A stretch of 32,412 nucleotides of DNA, taken from positions 1-32,412 of the forward strand of contig CAZYDR010000038.1 of assembly GCA_964645285.1 (NCBI GenBank), in the 5' to 3' direction. Below are positions 8,697 to 17,082 of the stretch, piece after piece (positions within the stretch are counted from its first letter, which is position 1; each line of letters begins with the position of its first letter). The notes beneath the pieces are model-generated. The model saw only the letters and a program-made list of their open reading frames with translations. It did not search any database and was not told where the DNA came from. The stretch comes from JAYZAP01 sp964645285. GTDB taxonomy: Bacteria > Pseudomonadota > Alphaproteobacteria > JAAXGF01. A program made the position numbers and the translations under genes.

Positions 8697-9578
8697 CTAT
8701 TTGCGGCGGAGCGCCGGCACCTGCCCGGTAATGCCGCGCCGTAGCGCCATCCAGAGTTTCGTCACCGCGTCCTTGAGAGTGGCGCCGTCGTCGGCCAGCA
8801 ACCGCACCCAGGCGCCACAGTCGTTGGGCAGGGTCGAGGCCGCGCCATAGACCGCCGGTGTATCCTCCAGTCTATGGCGCAAGGCCTCGAGTAATGACTG
8901 CGGCGAGACCGCGGTGCTCGCCGCCAAAATCGTCGCCTGCATGCCATAACCGCCCATGACGCCGACCTTGCCCGCGCGGCAGTCCGCACCACTGGTATGG
9001 AATCGGTCGAGTACCAGATGCCGCCCGGTCCCATCGCTGATCTCGGTCTCGCTGCTGTAGCGCCCGAACGGCTGATCCGCGCCGCCGGGATCATGGGACA
9101 GGAAGGCATCGACCACGATCGCCGTGGCATTGCTCGCCAGTTTCAAGCTCAGCCGGTTATGGAGACGGGATTGGGGAAACATAATCATGGGGTCCGGCAG
9201 GTACTCGAGAAACCCGCCGGGGCCGACCTCAAGGGCGGTCCGCTGACAGGCCTCGCCGCCCTGCGTGCGATGGACAATGGTCGAGGCTTGGGTCGTAACA
9301 TGGGCCATGGCGTTGGCCTCGCAGGCGACCGAGACGTCGAGTTCGTCGCCGGCGTACAGGCCGCCGGCGCTCGATTGCAGGTATAGGCTCGCCATATGCG
9401 GCAGGTCGGCGTCGAGATACTGGACCCGGCAGACATGAAACGGATAGGACGCGAACTGCCGGTTAAGGAAACTTCGTCCCTCGGCATCCGGCGCGAAGAC
9501 AAGCCCGAGCCGGCCCGTCGTCCGGCGCGGCGTGGCCACCACCGGATCGGACGGCTGCATGGCGGCGGCGTCAGTCAT
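8697..9578 (-). CDS. ureD: Urease accessory protein UreD
   Basis: Scaffold protein of the UreDFG complex that delivers nickel to apo-urease; 293 aa. It has the family's core: GRLGLVFAPDAEGRSFL, YLQSSAGGLYAGDELDVSV, HVTTQASTIVHRTQGGEA, and the LEYLPDPMIMFPQSRL segment found in UreD/UreH proteins. The start at 9578 overlaps the ureG stop by 8 bp (ATGACTGA), which is better than the upstream in-frame ATG at 9593. It is last of the four urease maturation genes. In most bacteria ureD precedes ureABC; here it follows ureG and no structural gene is in the window. Confidence 0.93.
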   Translation of the reverse strand: MTDAAAMQPSDPVVATPRRTTGRLGLVFAPDAEGRSFLNRQFASYPFHVCRVQYLDADLPHMASLYLQSSAGGLYAGDELDVSVACEANAMAHVTTQASTIVHRTQGGEACQRTALEVGPGGFLEYLPDPMIMFPQSRLHNRLSLKLASNATAIVVDAFLSHDPGGADQPFGRYSSETEISDGTGRHLVLDRFHTSGADCRAGKVGVMGGYGMQATILAASTAVSPQSLLEALRHRLEDTPAVYGAASTLPNDCGAWVRLLADDGATLKDAVTKLWMALRRGITGQVPALRRK

Positions 9579-10227
9579 CGAACAACACATCATGGGACAA
9601 TCGCGCCACCACGGCGTCGATGCCGTCGCCGGTGGCGCAGTTCGTGGTCAACACCGGCTTGCCGCCGCGCACCGCCCGGGCCTCCTCGATCATGCGTTTC
9701 AGATTGACCCCCACCAGGGGCGCCAGATCGGTCTTGTTGATGACCAGCAGGTCGGAGCGCACGGTGCCCGGCCCTTTCTTGCGCGGGATGTCGTCGCCGC
9801 CCGCGGTGTCGATGACGAACAGCCAATAGTCCACGAGATCGAGCGAGAAGGTCGAGGCCAGGTTATCGCCGCCGCTTTCCAGCAGGATCACCGAGAGATC
9901 GGGGAAGCTCGCCACCAGGCTGTCGATGGCCAGGAGGTTCATGGTCGGATCTTCGCGGATCGCGGTGTGTGGGCAGGCCCCGGTTTCGACCGCGAGCACG
10001 CGCTCCGGCGCGATCAACCCGCTGTCCCGCAGGCGTTCGGCGTCTTCCCGGGTCACCAGGTCGTTGGTCACCACGCCAACCCCCAGGCCGCGTGCTTCGA
10101 GGCTGGGGATCAGCCGTTCGATCAAGGCTGTCTTGCCGGAGCCGACGGGGCCGCCAATACCGATCCGCGCCGGCGCCGGATTTGCCTTGTCGCCGGGTTC
10201 TTGTTGTCCCGTGGGCAACACATTCAT
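9571..10227 (-). CDS. ureG: Urease accessory GTPase UreG
   Basis: SIMIBI-class GTPase that loads nickel and drives urease activation; 218 aa, slightly longer than usual because of an N-terminal extension of about 20 residues. The Walker A loop is GPVGSGKT (26-33). The nickel-binding CPH motif lies in ETGACPHTAIREDP, LLESGGDNLASTFS is the conserved Walker B-side segment, and NKTD gives guanine specificity. AAGGA lies about 8 nt before the ATG. It starts 16 bp after ureF and its stop overlaps the ureD start. Confidence 0.96.
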   Translation of the reverse strand: MNVLPTGQQEPGDKANPAPARIGIGGPVGSGKTALIERLIPSLEARGLGVGVVTNDLVTREDAERLRDSGLIAPERVLAVETGACPHTAIREDPTMNLLAIDSLVASFPDLSVILLESGGDNLASTFSLDLVDYWLFVIDTAGGDDIPRKKGPGTVRSDLLVINKTDLAPLVGVNLKRMIEEARAVRGGKPVLTTNCATGDGIDAVVARLSHDVLFDD

Positions 10228-10243
10228 GATCGAAGTTCCTTCA

Positions 10244-10924
10244 TCAGTTCGCGAACAGCCGGGTCTCGGCTGTTTCGTGGCGCATGGCCGCGATCTCGGT
10301 CGCCGGCGTGAAGGTGGACATTTCGCTCACCGGCGGCGCCGTTTCATGAAGTATCCCGACAAGAGTTTCCCGGGCACCCAGTAGGATCCGCTGGGCATCG
10401 ACATGGCCGATGACGCCGAGACGTATCGCCGCCCCTAACACACCGATGGAATAGGTGTGGGCGGACAACAGCTCGGCCTGTTCCAGGGTGAGCCCAACGC
10501 CCCGCCACACGAGGCCCTGGGCGACGGCGGCATGGCCCGGCGTATCGCCGGCCCGGATCCGGTCTTGAAACGCGCGAGCCAGCGGCGTTCCGAGCTTGTC
10601 GTGCATCGACAACAACGCGCGACCGGTGCGGCGCGAGCCGTCGCGGAGTTCGTGCGCCAATATCTGGGTCTCGACCAGCTGATCAATGACGATGACCGCC
10701 TCGAGGTCCGCGCCGGTGCCATGGGCCGCTGCCAGCGCGACGCGGTCGCTGGTCGCCCAGCGGTAGCGTAACTGGTTGACCAGAAATTTCGAGACGCTGT
10801 CGGCCGAGTGGATCTGGCCATCCTCGACCAGGGTTTCCAACCCCCAGGAAAACGACACGGCGCCCGAGGGAAAGAAGCTGTCGCCATGCTGGAGCAGGAC
10901 GAGATCGTTCGCCGGGTCAGTCAT
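10244..10924 (-). CDS. ureF: Urease accessory protein UreF
   Basis: All-helical partner of UreG and UreD that gates GTP hydrolysis during nickel insertion; 226 aa, normal length. Recognised by LLQHGDSFFPSGAVSFSWGL near the N-terminus (family form FPxGxFxxSxGLE), the HELRDGSRRTGRALL helix, the GHVDAQRILL segment and the C-terminal RLFAN. The ATG at 10924 overlaps the ureE stop by 8 bp (ATGACTGA), indicating translational coupling. Confidence 0.93.
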   Translation of the reverse strand: MTDPANDLVLLQHGDSFFPSGAVSFSWGLETLVEDGQIHSADSVSKFLVNQLRYRWATSDRVALAAAHGTGADLEAVIVIDQLVETQILAHELRDGSRRTGRALLSMHDKLGTPLARAFQDRIRAGDTPGHAAVAQGLVWRGVGLTLEQAELLSAHTYSIGVLGAAIRLGVIGHVDAQRILLGARETLVGILHETAPPVSEMSTFTPATEIAAMRHETAETRLFAN

Positions 10925-11369
10925 CGCTTACCTCGACCGCGCGGCCGTCGTCGAGAAACAAGCGAAGGCGCGCGAGATAGTCCTCTTTCGGCCCCTCCAG
11001 GGCGACAAGAATTCGCGCGCCGCGGAACTTCACCCGCCAATGCAGGTTCCCCGCGAAGTAGCCCAGCTCGAGCGCCGCCGCCTCGTCGCAGGGCGCGAGT
11101 TGCAACCAGTGCTGTTCGGCGAGATGGACGACGATGGCCCAGTTCTCCTCCAACGCCAGCACCACGCCGTCGCCCAACGGTTGGCCCGGGGGCAGGGCGA
11201 TCAGGCAGTCGGTGCCCTTGTCGGTTCGCGCCCTGAGCCGGCGGCGATGGACATCTTCGCTATCGAGAACCAGATGCTCGAGGCCGTCGCCATGGCCAAT
11301 GTCATGGAGTCGCCCGGCCACGGCGGGATCGCTGGCAAATCCGATAATTCCGGTAATCCTGACTTCCAT
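10917..11369 (-). CDS. ureE: Urease accessory nickel metallochaperone UreE
   Basis: Dimeric nickel chaperone, 150 aa. The N-terminal domain carries DVHRRRLRARTDKGTD and IALPPGQPLGDGVVLALEEN; the C-terminal metal domain has LGYFAGNLHW, where His110 matches the conserved interface nickel ligand. There is no histidine-rich tail, so extra metal storage is unlikely. AGGA lies 8 nt before the ATG at 11369; the longer frame to 11405 is not supported. It is first of the ureEFGD run. The promoter must lie in the gap upstream, which holds a regulator remnant instead of ureC. Confidence 0.9.
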   Translation of the reverse strand: MEVRITGIIGFASDPAVAGRLHDIGHGDGLEHLVLDSEDVHRRRLRARTDKGTDCLIALPPGQPLGDGVVLALEENWAIVVHLAEQHWLQLAPCDEAAALELGYFAGNLHWRVKFRGARILVALEGPKEDYLARLRLFLDDGRAVEVSDD

Positions 11370-11406
11370 GGCAGTTGTCCTAAATCCCGCGCTGTTTTCC
11401 CGCAAG

Positions 11407-11619
11407 TCAGTCCGAGTGGGGCCGTTTGATCGCTTGGTCGAACACTTTGCCCTGGAACCGGGCCATGGACGCCATGATGCGAAGGACTTTCTCCGCGACC
11501 ATTTGATTGACCCGATTGCGGACGGTTCCCTCCGAGGTCTCCAACTCCCGCGCGATCACCGAATAGGGAATCCGACCGTCATCTCGTAGATCATCGTGCT
11601 CCCATAAGCTCTTTGAGCT
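11407..11619 (-). pseudogene. Remnant of an Lrp/AsnC-type regulator (HTH part only)
   Basis: An open minus-strand stretch encodes DLRDDGRIPYSVIARELETS followed by EGTVRNRVNQMVAEKVLRI, a clear AsnC/Lrp winged-helix DNA-binding motif. No start codon with a ribosome site is in frame before a TGA at 11622-11620, and after the HTH the frame leaves the family and ends at 11407 without the ligand-binding (RAM) domain. It therefore appears truncated at both ends. It lies immediately upstream of ureE on the same strand, so it may mark a rearrangement that placed ureE here. A short alternative protein is possible but the family match argues for decay. Confidence 0.65.
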
Positions 11620-11620
11620 T
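11606..11620. repeat. 15-bp perfect palindrome
   Basis: AAGCTC-TTT-GAGCTT is a perfect inverted repeat with 6-bp arms, placed at the edge of the regulator remnant and about 240 bp upstream of ureE. It could be an operator or the base of a small hairpin. No T-run follows, so it is not a standard terminator. Chance occurrence is possible. Confidence 0.35.
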
Positions 11621-12079
11621 CAATAGCGATTCTAGCGTCCACGACCTCGGAGTATGATTCAACGATAATTTACTGGGTTCGAAGAGCTAGCGTGCATAAA
11701 TTCCGGTATTCGTTATTTCCCATGCTTGTCCGTGTTCTCGATGACGCCGATCATCCTTCACTGGAGATGGACGAATGATCGGTCCTCGTCATCCGCCACT
11801 TGTTCAAACATCGACCTTTTCGGCGATGTCGAGTGGGCAATGGGCCTCGACACCATAGCATTTGACGGTGCTCTCCAGTTTCGTTCGGAATTTTCCGCGA
11901 ACTGGCCACATCCAAGCGTCTTCGACGGCGTCCTCGAACTTAATTTAGGTCAACGACACTCAGGGCAATCGCCGGCTTTGATGGTCGATTGGCAACGGTG
12001 CCGCTCGCGCTCTTGCTGGCGGCTGACCTGCCGTAACGACAACTGAATAGCATTCCGCGAAGGTGAGTGAAGAGAAGTG
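11620..12079. other. Gene-poor divergent gap between the urease genes and the Hdr cluster
   Basis: About 460 bp with lower GC than the flanks and no convincing gene. It must carry the promoters for ureE (leftward) and the Hdr operon (rightward), but no -35/-10 pair could be assigned. A 106-codon plus-strand frame (11726-12046) has no ribosome site and a composition unlike the neighbouring genes. A 46-codon minus-strand stretch ending at 11804 has somewhat protein-like composition (for example STVKCYGVEAHCPLDIAEKV), but no start and no recognised family. Both may be debris. Confidence 0.5.
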
Positions 12080-15000
12080 ATGGCCATCAACGATTCCACC
12101 CCGGAGCGGAATGTCGTCGGTGCTGTAATGGTTGTCGGCGGCGGCATTGCCGGCATGCAGGCATCCCTCGATCTGGCCGACGCTGGCTACAAGGTCTACC
12201 TGGTCGAAGAGCAGTCGGCAATCGGTGGCCATATGGCCCAGCTCGACAAGACCTTCCCGACCAACGACTGCGCCATGTGCACCATCTCGCCGCGCCTGGT
12301 CGAGGTCGGCCGCCACCTCAATATCGAGCTACTCACCGACAGCCAGGTCATGGCCCTTGACGGCGAGGCCGGCGACTTCCGGGCGACGCTCAGTACCGCG
12401 CCGCGCTACGTTGATAGTGACCGCTGCAACGGCTGTGGTGAATGCGCCGAGGTCTGCCCCGAGCGCTTCTCCAGCATCTTCGATGTCGGGCTCGCCGAGC
12501 AGTCGGCGGCCTATCGGCTCTATCCCCAGGCAACGCCGGATTCCTTTGTTATCGAAAAGCGCGGCGTGGCGCCGTGCCGCGATGCCTGTCCCGCCGGCCA
12601 GCGCGCCCAGGGCTACATCTCGCTGATCCGCGAGGGCCGCGTCGACGACGCCTACCGCAGCATCATCGAGGACAACCCGTTTCCTGGCATCTGCGGGCGC
12701 ATCTGCGACCACCGCTGCGAGGACGCCTGCAGCCGGGCCAAGGTCGACGAGCCGATCAACATCCGCGGCCTCAAGCGCTTCGTCAGCGACAGCATTCTCG
12801 AAAATCCACGGGTCGTGCCCGAGCCGGCGGCCCGGCTTCATGACGAGCGCGTCGCCATTATCGGCAGCGGCCCCTGCGGCCTGACTGCCGCCCAGGACCT
12901 GTGCTGGGCGGGCTACGGCGTCACCGTGTTCGAGGCCCTGCCCGTGGCCGGCGGTATGCTGCGCGTCGGCGTGCCTGAGTTCCGCCTGCCCGCGGCAATC
13001 GTCGACCGCGAGGTCGAGGACATCCTCGATCTCGGTGTCGAGGTTCGGTTCGAGACCCCGGTCGAGCGCCTCGACGACCTGTTTGACGAGGGCTTCACGG
13101 CGGTGCTCATCGCCGTCGGCGCCCACGAGGGCATCCGCCTGCCGGTGCCCGGCAACGAGCTTGACGGGGTGCTCATCAACACCCGTTTCCTGCGTGACGT
13201 GCGCCTCGCCGAGCGCGGCGGCTCCGCTGCTCCCGACCCGCGCGCCGATATCGCTGGCAAGCGGGTGCTGGTGGTCGGCGGCGGCGATGTGGCGGTCGAC
13301 GTGGCGCGCACCGCGTTACGCCTCGGCGCCAGCCATGTGCAGATGGCGGTGCGCGGCAGTTCCGGCCGCATGCCGGCCAGCGACCATGGGATCGTCCGGG
13401 CCAAGGCCGAGGGCATCGCCATGCATGTGGGCCTCAACTTCCTGCGCGTCGTCGATGACGGGTCGGGCCGGGTCGCCGGCCTCGAATGCCAGCGCGTCGA
13501 GCGCTTCGAGCGGAATGCCGAGGGCCGCAATGTGCTCCAAATCGAACCCGATTCCGATCATATCATGGCCGCCGATGTTATCGTCTTTTCGGTCGGCCAG
13601 CGGGTCGGCCTCGGCTTCATTCCCGACGACGCCGGCGTCGCCATAACTGACGGCTGGACCATCACGGTCGATGGCGATACCTGCGCCACCGAGCGGCCCG
13701 GCGTATTCGCCGCTGGCGACAGTATCAGCGGCACCGCCTTCGTCATCGAGGCGGTCGATAGCGGCCACCGGGTGGCCCGCTCCATGCTGCGATATCTCCG
13801 TGGCGAGGCGCTGGTGGCCGAGCCGGTGTCCGAGGTGCCGGTCGCCGAACTGACCCAGGCTGAGCTCGACGCCCGGGTGCTCACGGGCGAACTCGCCATA
13901 ACACCCCGTGTCGCCCTGCCCGAGCGCCCGGTGAGCAACCGCCGGGGCGACTTCGCCGAGGTCGAAGGCTGTTACGGGCCGCTCGACGCCATGGCCGAGG
14001 CGGCGCGCTGCCTGTCCTGCGGGGTCTGCTCGGAATGCTTGATGTGCTCCGACATCTGCGGCCTCGACGCCATCCATCACGAGATGGGCGGCGCCACGCG
14101 AACCCTTGACATCGGCGCCGTCATTCTGGCCCCCGGCTACCGGCCCCATCAGGCTGAGCTGTCCGAGGAATTTGGCCACGGCCGCTACGCCAACGTGATC
14201 ACCTCACTGCAGTTCGAGCGCCTGTTGAGCGCCTCGGGCCCGACCAGCGGCCGCATGTTGCGGTCGTCCGACGGCGCCGTACCGGACAAAATCGCCTTCC
14301 TGCAGTGTGTCGGCTCGCGCGACGCCAACCACGACTACTGCTCCTCGGTGTGCTGCATGTATGCCGCCAAGCAGGCGACGCGGCTCATGGAACAGGCCAC
14401 CGACGACACCCAGGTGCGCATCTTCATGATGGACACGCGGGCCTTCAGCAAGGGCTACGAGAGCTATTACCGCAAGGCCCGCGAGACCCATGGCATCGAC
14501 TACATCCGGTGCCGTATCTCGGCGCTCGGGGAGAACCCGGTGACCGGCGGGTTGACCGTTAAATACGCCGACCGCACCACGGGTGAAAATTTTGCCGAAG
14601 AGTTCGACATGGTGGTGCTGTCGGTCGGCATGGAGATTTCCGATAGCGCCAGGACGCTCGGCGAGCGCTTCGCCATCGATCTCGACAGGCACGGCTTCTG
14701 CCGCACCATGACGTACGATCCGCTGCAGACCAGCCGGCCCGGCGTGTTTGCCGCCGGCACCTTCCGCGAGCCCAAGGACATCGCCGAATCCCTGCTCGAT
14801 GCCAGCGGCGCGGCGGCGCGCGCGGCGGCGTTGTTGAACCGGGCGCGCGGCACCTTGGCGCTGGAGCCCGAATACCCGCCCGAGCGCGATGTCGCCGACG
14901 AGGACGCCCGCACCGCCGTCTTCGTCTGCCACTGCGGCACCAATATCGCCGCCTATGTGGACGTCGCCAATGTCGCCGATTACGCCCGGAACCTGCCCGG

Positions 15001-16642
15001 TGTAATTCATGCGGAAGACACGATCTACGCCTGCGCCCGCGACGGCGTCGCCCAGATCACCGAGAAAGTGCGCGAGCTGGGCGCCAACCGTCTGGTGGTC
15101 GCCGCCTGCACGCCGCTGACCCACGGCCCGCTGTTCCAGGACAGCATCCGCGAGGCCGGGCTTAATCCATTCCTTTTCGAGATGGCCAACATCCGCAATC
15201 ACTGCTCATGGGTCCATTCCAAGGACCGCGAGGCGGCCACCGCCAAGGCCCGGGAGCTGGTCCGCATGTCGGCGGCCCGGGCCAGCCTGCTCGGGCCGCT
15301 GGAAACCGCCGAGATGCTGATCATCAAGGCGGCCCTGGTGGTCGGCGGCGGCGCGGCGGGCATGACAGCCGCCCTGACCCTGGCCGAACAGGGCTTTCCG
15401 GTCCATCTGGTCGAGCACGACGACCGTCTCGGCGGCCAACTGCGCAACCTGCATTACAGCTTTGACAAGCACAACACCGACGGCGGACCGCAACGCTTCC
15501 TCGCCGAGCTTATGGGCAAGGTCGAGGCCGATCCGCGAATTACCCTCCATCTCGCCACCGAGCTGGCATCGACTAGCGGCTTCCTGGGCAACTTCGCGTC
15601 GGTTCTCAAGCCCACCGGATCAGCGGCCGAGCCTGTTGAGATCGCCCATGGGGTCACGGTCCTGGCCACCGGCGGCGTCGAGTATCGCGGCGACGAGTAC
15701 GGCTTCGGCACCAGTCCGCGCATCGTCAGCCAACAACAGTTCGAGGCGGTGCTGGCGGCGAGTGATGTGGCCCGGGGCGCGGCGCCGCCCCGGTCAGTCG
15801 TGATGATCCAGTGCGTCGGGCCGGCCGAACAGTACTGCGCACGCATCTGCTGCTCGACAGCGCTCAAGAACGCCCTGACCCTCAAGCATCTCGATCCGAA
15901 GGCCCAAATCACTGTCATCTACCGCGACATCCGGGTCTACGGCTTCAAGGAGCGCATGTACACCGGCGCCCGCGAGGCCGGTGTCGTGTTCATGCGCTAC
16001 GACGACGACAACCTGCCCGATGTGGTCGTTGATGACGAAAACGGCGCTGTCAGCGTTCGCCTGCGGGAGGAAATTCTCGGCCGTGATATGGTGCTTGAGC
16101 CCGATATGCTGGTGCTCAGCATGCCGGTCATTCCGTCGCCCAGCACCGGGGAAATCAGCAACCGCTTCCGGGTGCCCGTCGATATGGACGGTTTCTTCCT
16201 CGAGGCCCACGTCAAGCTGCGCCCGGTGGACTTCCTGTCGGAAGGCATCTTCATGGCCGGCATGGCGCATTATCCAAAATTGCTTGGCGAAGCGATTGTC
16301 CATGCCCAGGCGGCGGCGGCGCGTGCCGCGCGGCTGTTATCCAAGGACACTATTACGGTCGGCGGCAAGGTCGCGGCGGTCAACGCGGCGCTCTGCGTCG
16401 GCTGCCTGACCTGCGTGCGGAGCTGCGAATACGGCGCCGTGCGTATCGATGCTGAGCTTGTCGGCGTCGGCGGCATTCCCGGCGCGGCGGTGGTCGAGCC
16501 GGCCCTGTGCCAGGGCTGCGGCCTGTGCGCGGCGGCCTGTCCGGCCAAGGCCATCGAGATGTCCCACTACACCGATGAGCAGGTGATGGCCAAGGTTGAC
16601 GCCCTGTTCGAGGCGCCGAAGTTGGAAGAGGCAACGGTATGA
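12080..16642 (+). CDS. Giant HdrA-like flavo-iron-sulfur protein with inserted GltD/NfnB-like domain
   Basis: Electron-hub subunit of a heterodisulfide-reductase-like complex, 1520 aa, soluble. Order: HdrA FAD domain (GGGIAGMQASLDLADAGYKV, DKTFPTNDCAMC); first [4Fe-4S] motif at C116-C126; a GltD/NfnB-like insert from C166 (PCRDACPAG) with FAD motif IIGSGPCG near 260 and NAD(P) motif VVGGGDVAVD near 398; a cysteine cluster 644-660 (CLSCGVCSECLMC); return to HdrA; from about 947 a second, complete HdrA module (VCHCGTNIAAYVD, C950; FAD motif GGGAAGMTAAL near 1090); and two ferredoxin clusters from C1439 and C1477. ATG at 12080 or GTG at 12077 are both possible after GAAGAGA. It overlaps the next gene by ATGA. 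The insert suggests NAD(P)(H) contact; direction and partners are inferred. Confidence 0.92.
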   Translation: MAINDSTPERNVVGAVMVVGGGIAGMQASLDLADAGYKVYLVEEQSAIGGHMAQLDKTFPTNDCAMCTISPRLVEVGRHLNIELLTDSQVMALDGEAGDFRATLSTAPRYVDSDRCNGCGECAEVCPERFSSIFDVGLAEQSAAYRLYPQATPDSFVIEKRGVAPCRDACPAGQRAQGYISLIREGRVDDAYRSIIEDNPFPGICGRICDHRCEDACSRAKVDEPINIRGLKRFVSDSILENPRVVPEPAARLHDERVAIIGSGPCGLTAAQDLCWAGYGVTVFEALPVAGGMLRVGVPEFRLPAAIVDREVEDILDLGVEVRFETPVERLDDLFDEGFTAVLIAVGAHEGIRLPVPGNELDGVLINTRFLRDVRLAERGGSAAPDPRADIAGKRVLVVGGGDVAVDVARTALRLGASHVQMAVRGSSGRMPASDHGIVRAKAEGIAMHVGLNFLRVVDDGSGRVAGLECQRVERFERNAEGRNVLQIEPDSDHIMAADVIVFSVGQRVGLGFIPDDAGVAITDGWTITVDGDTCATERPGVFAAGDSISGTAFVIEAVDSGHRVARSMLRYLRGEALVAEPVSEVPVAELTQAELDARVLTGELAITPRVALPERPVSNRRGDFAEVEGCYGPLDAMAEAARCLSCGVCSECLMCSDICGLDAIHHEMGGATRTLDIGAVILAPGYRPHQAELSEEFGHGRYANVITSLQFERLLSASGPTSGRMLRSSDGAVPDKIAFLQCVGSRDANHDYCSSVCCMYAAKQATRLMEQATDDTQVRIFMMDTRAFSKGYESYYRKARETHGIDYIRCRISALGENPVTGGLTVKYADRTTGENFAEEFDMVVLSVGMEISDSARTLGERFAIDLDRHGFCRTMTYDPLQTSRPGVFAAGTFREPKDIAESLLDASGAAARAAALLNRARGTLALEPEYPPERDVADEDARTAVFVCHCGTNIAAYVDVANVADYARNLPGVIHAEDTIYACARDGVAQITEKVRELGANRLVVAACTPLTHGPLFQDSIREAGLNPFLFEMANIRNHCSWVHSKDREAATAKARELVRMSAARASLLGPLETAEMLIIKAALVVGGGAAGMTAALTLAEQGFPVHLVEHDDRLGGQLRNLHYSFDKHNTDGGPQRFLAELMGKVEADPRITLHLATELASTSGFLGNFASVLKPTGSAAEPVEIAHGVTVLATGGVEYRGDEYGFGTSPRIVSQQQFEAVLAASDVARGAAPPRSVVMIQCVGPAEQYCARICCSTALKNALTLKHLDPKAQITVIYRDIRVYGFKERMYTGAREAGVVFMRYDDDNLPDVVVDDENGAVSVRLREEILGRDMVLEPDMLVLSMPVIPSPSTGEISNRFRVPVDMDGFFLEAHVKLRPVDFLSEGIFMAGMAHYPKLLGEAIVHAQAAAARAARLLSKDTITVGGKVAAVNAALCVGCLTCVRSCEYGAVRIDAELVGVGGIPGAAVVEPALCQGCGLCAAACPAKAIEMSHYTDEQVMAKVDALFEAPKLEEATV

Positions 16643-17082
16643 CCGATTTCGAACCGCGCATCGTCGCCTTCTGCTGCCGCCATTGCGCCTATGCGGCGGC
16701 TGACCTGGCCGGCTCGTCGCGTCTCACCTATCCGCCGGCCCTGCGCATCGTCGAGTTGCCCTGCACCGGACGGATCGACGTGTTGACCGTCATGCGAAGC
16801 TTCGAGGAAGGCGCCGACGGCGTGCTGGTCGCCGGCTGTCTGGCCGGCAAATGCCATTATCAGCAGGGCAACACCCATGCCGCCCAGCGGGTCGAGCGCG
16901 TCCAGACGCTGCTCGCCGATGTCGGCCTTGAGAGCGAGCGTATCCGCATGGTCAATATCTCGGCGGCCATGGGCGCGCAATTCGCCGCGCTGGCGACCGA
17001 AATGGCCGCCGATGTCGAGGCCCTGGGCCCCAATCCGCTATCGCCAACCAAACCCTTGGCCAAACTGGAAGATGCATCATGA
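16639..17082 (+). CDS. MvhD-like hydrogenase iron-sulfur subunit
   Basis: Small [2Fe-2S] protein that passes electrons to HdrA in Mvh-Hdr and MetFV-Hdr complexes; 147 aa. Cysteines 12, 13 and 16 (FCCRHCAY), 42 (LPCTGRID), 67 and 72 (AGCLAGKCHY) match the family. ADLAGSSRLTYPPALRIVEL and the GADGVLVAGC segment are also typical. The start ATGA overlaps the HdrA stop and its own stop overlaps the next start by ATGA, so it is part of one translational chain. No hydrogenase gene is nearby, so here it would link HdrA to MetV/MetF, not to a hydrogenase. Confidence 0.92.
   Translation: MTDFEPRIVAFCCRHCAYAAADLAGSSRLTYPPALRIVELPCTGRIDVLTVMRSFEEGADGVLVAGCLAGKCHYQQGNTHAAQRVERVQTLLADVGLESERIRMVNISAAMGAQFAALATEMAADVEALGPNPLSPTKPLAKLEDAS

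Noticed and set aside
11726..12046. 106-codon plus-strand frame upstream of hdrA
   Set aside because: No ribosome site, odd composition rich in Ser, Arg and Trp, and no recognisable family.
14204..15202. Long minus-strand open frame inside hdrA
   Set aside because: Shadow frame caused by high third-position GC; hdrA motifs run through on the plus strand.
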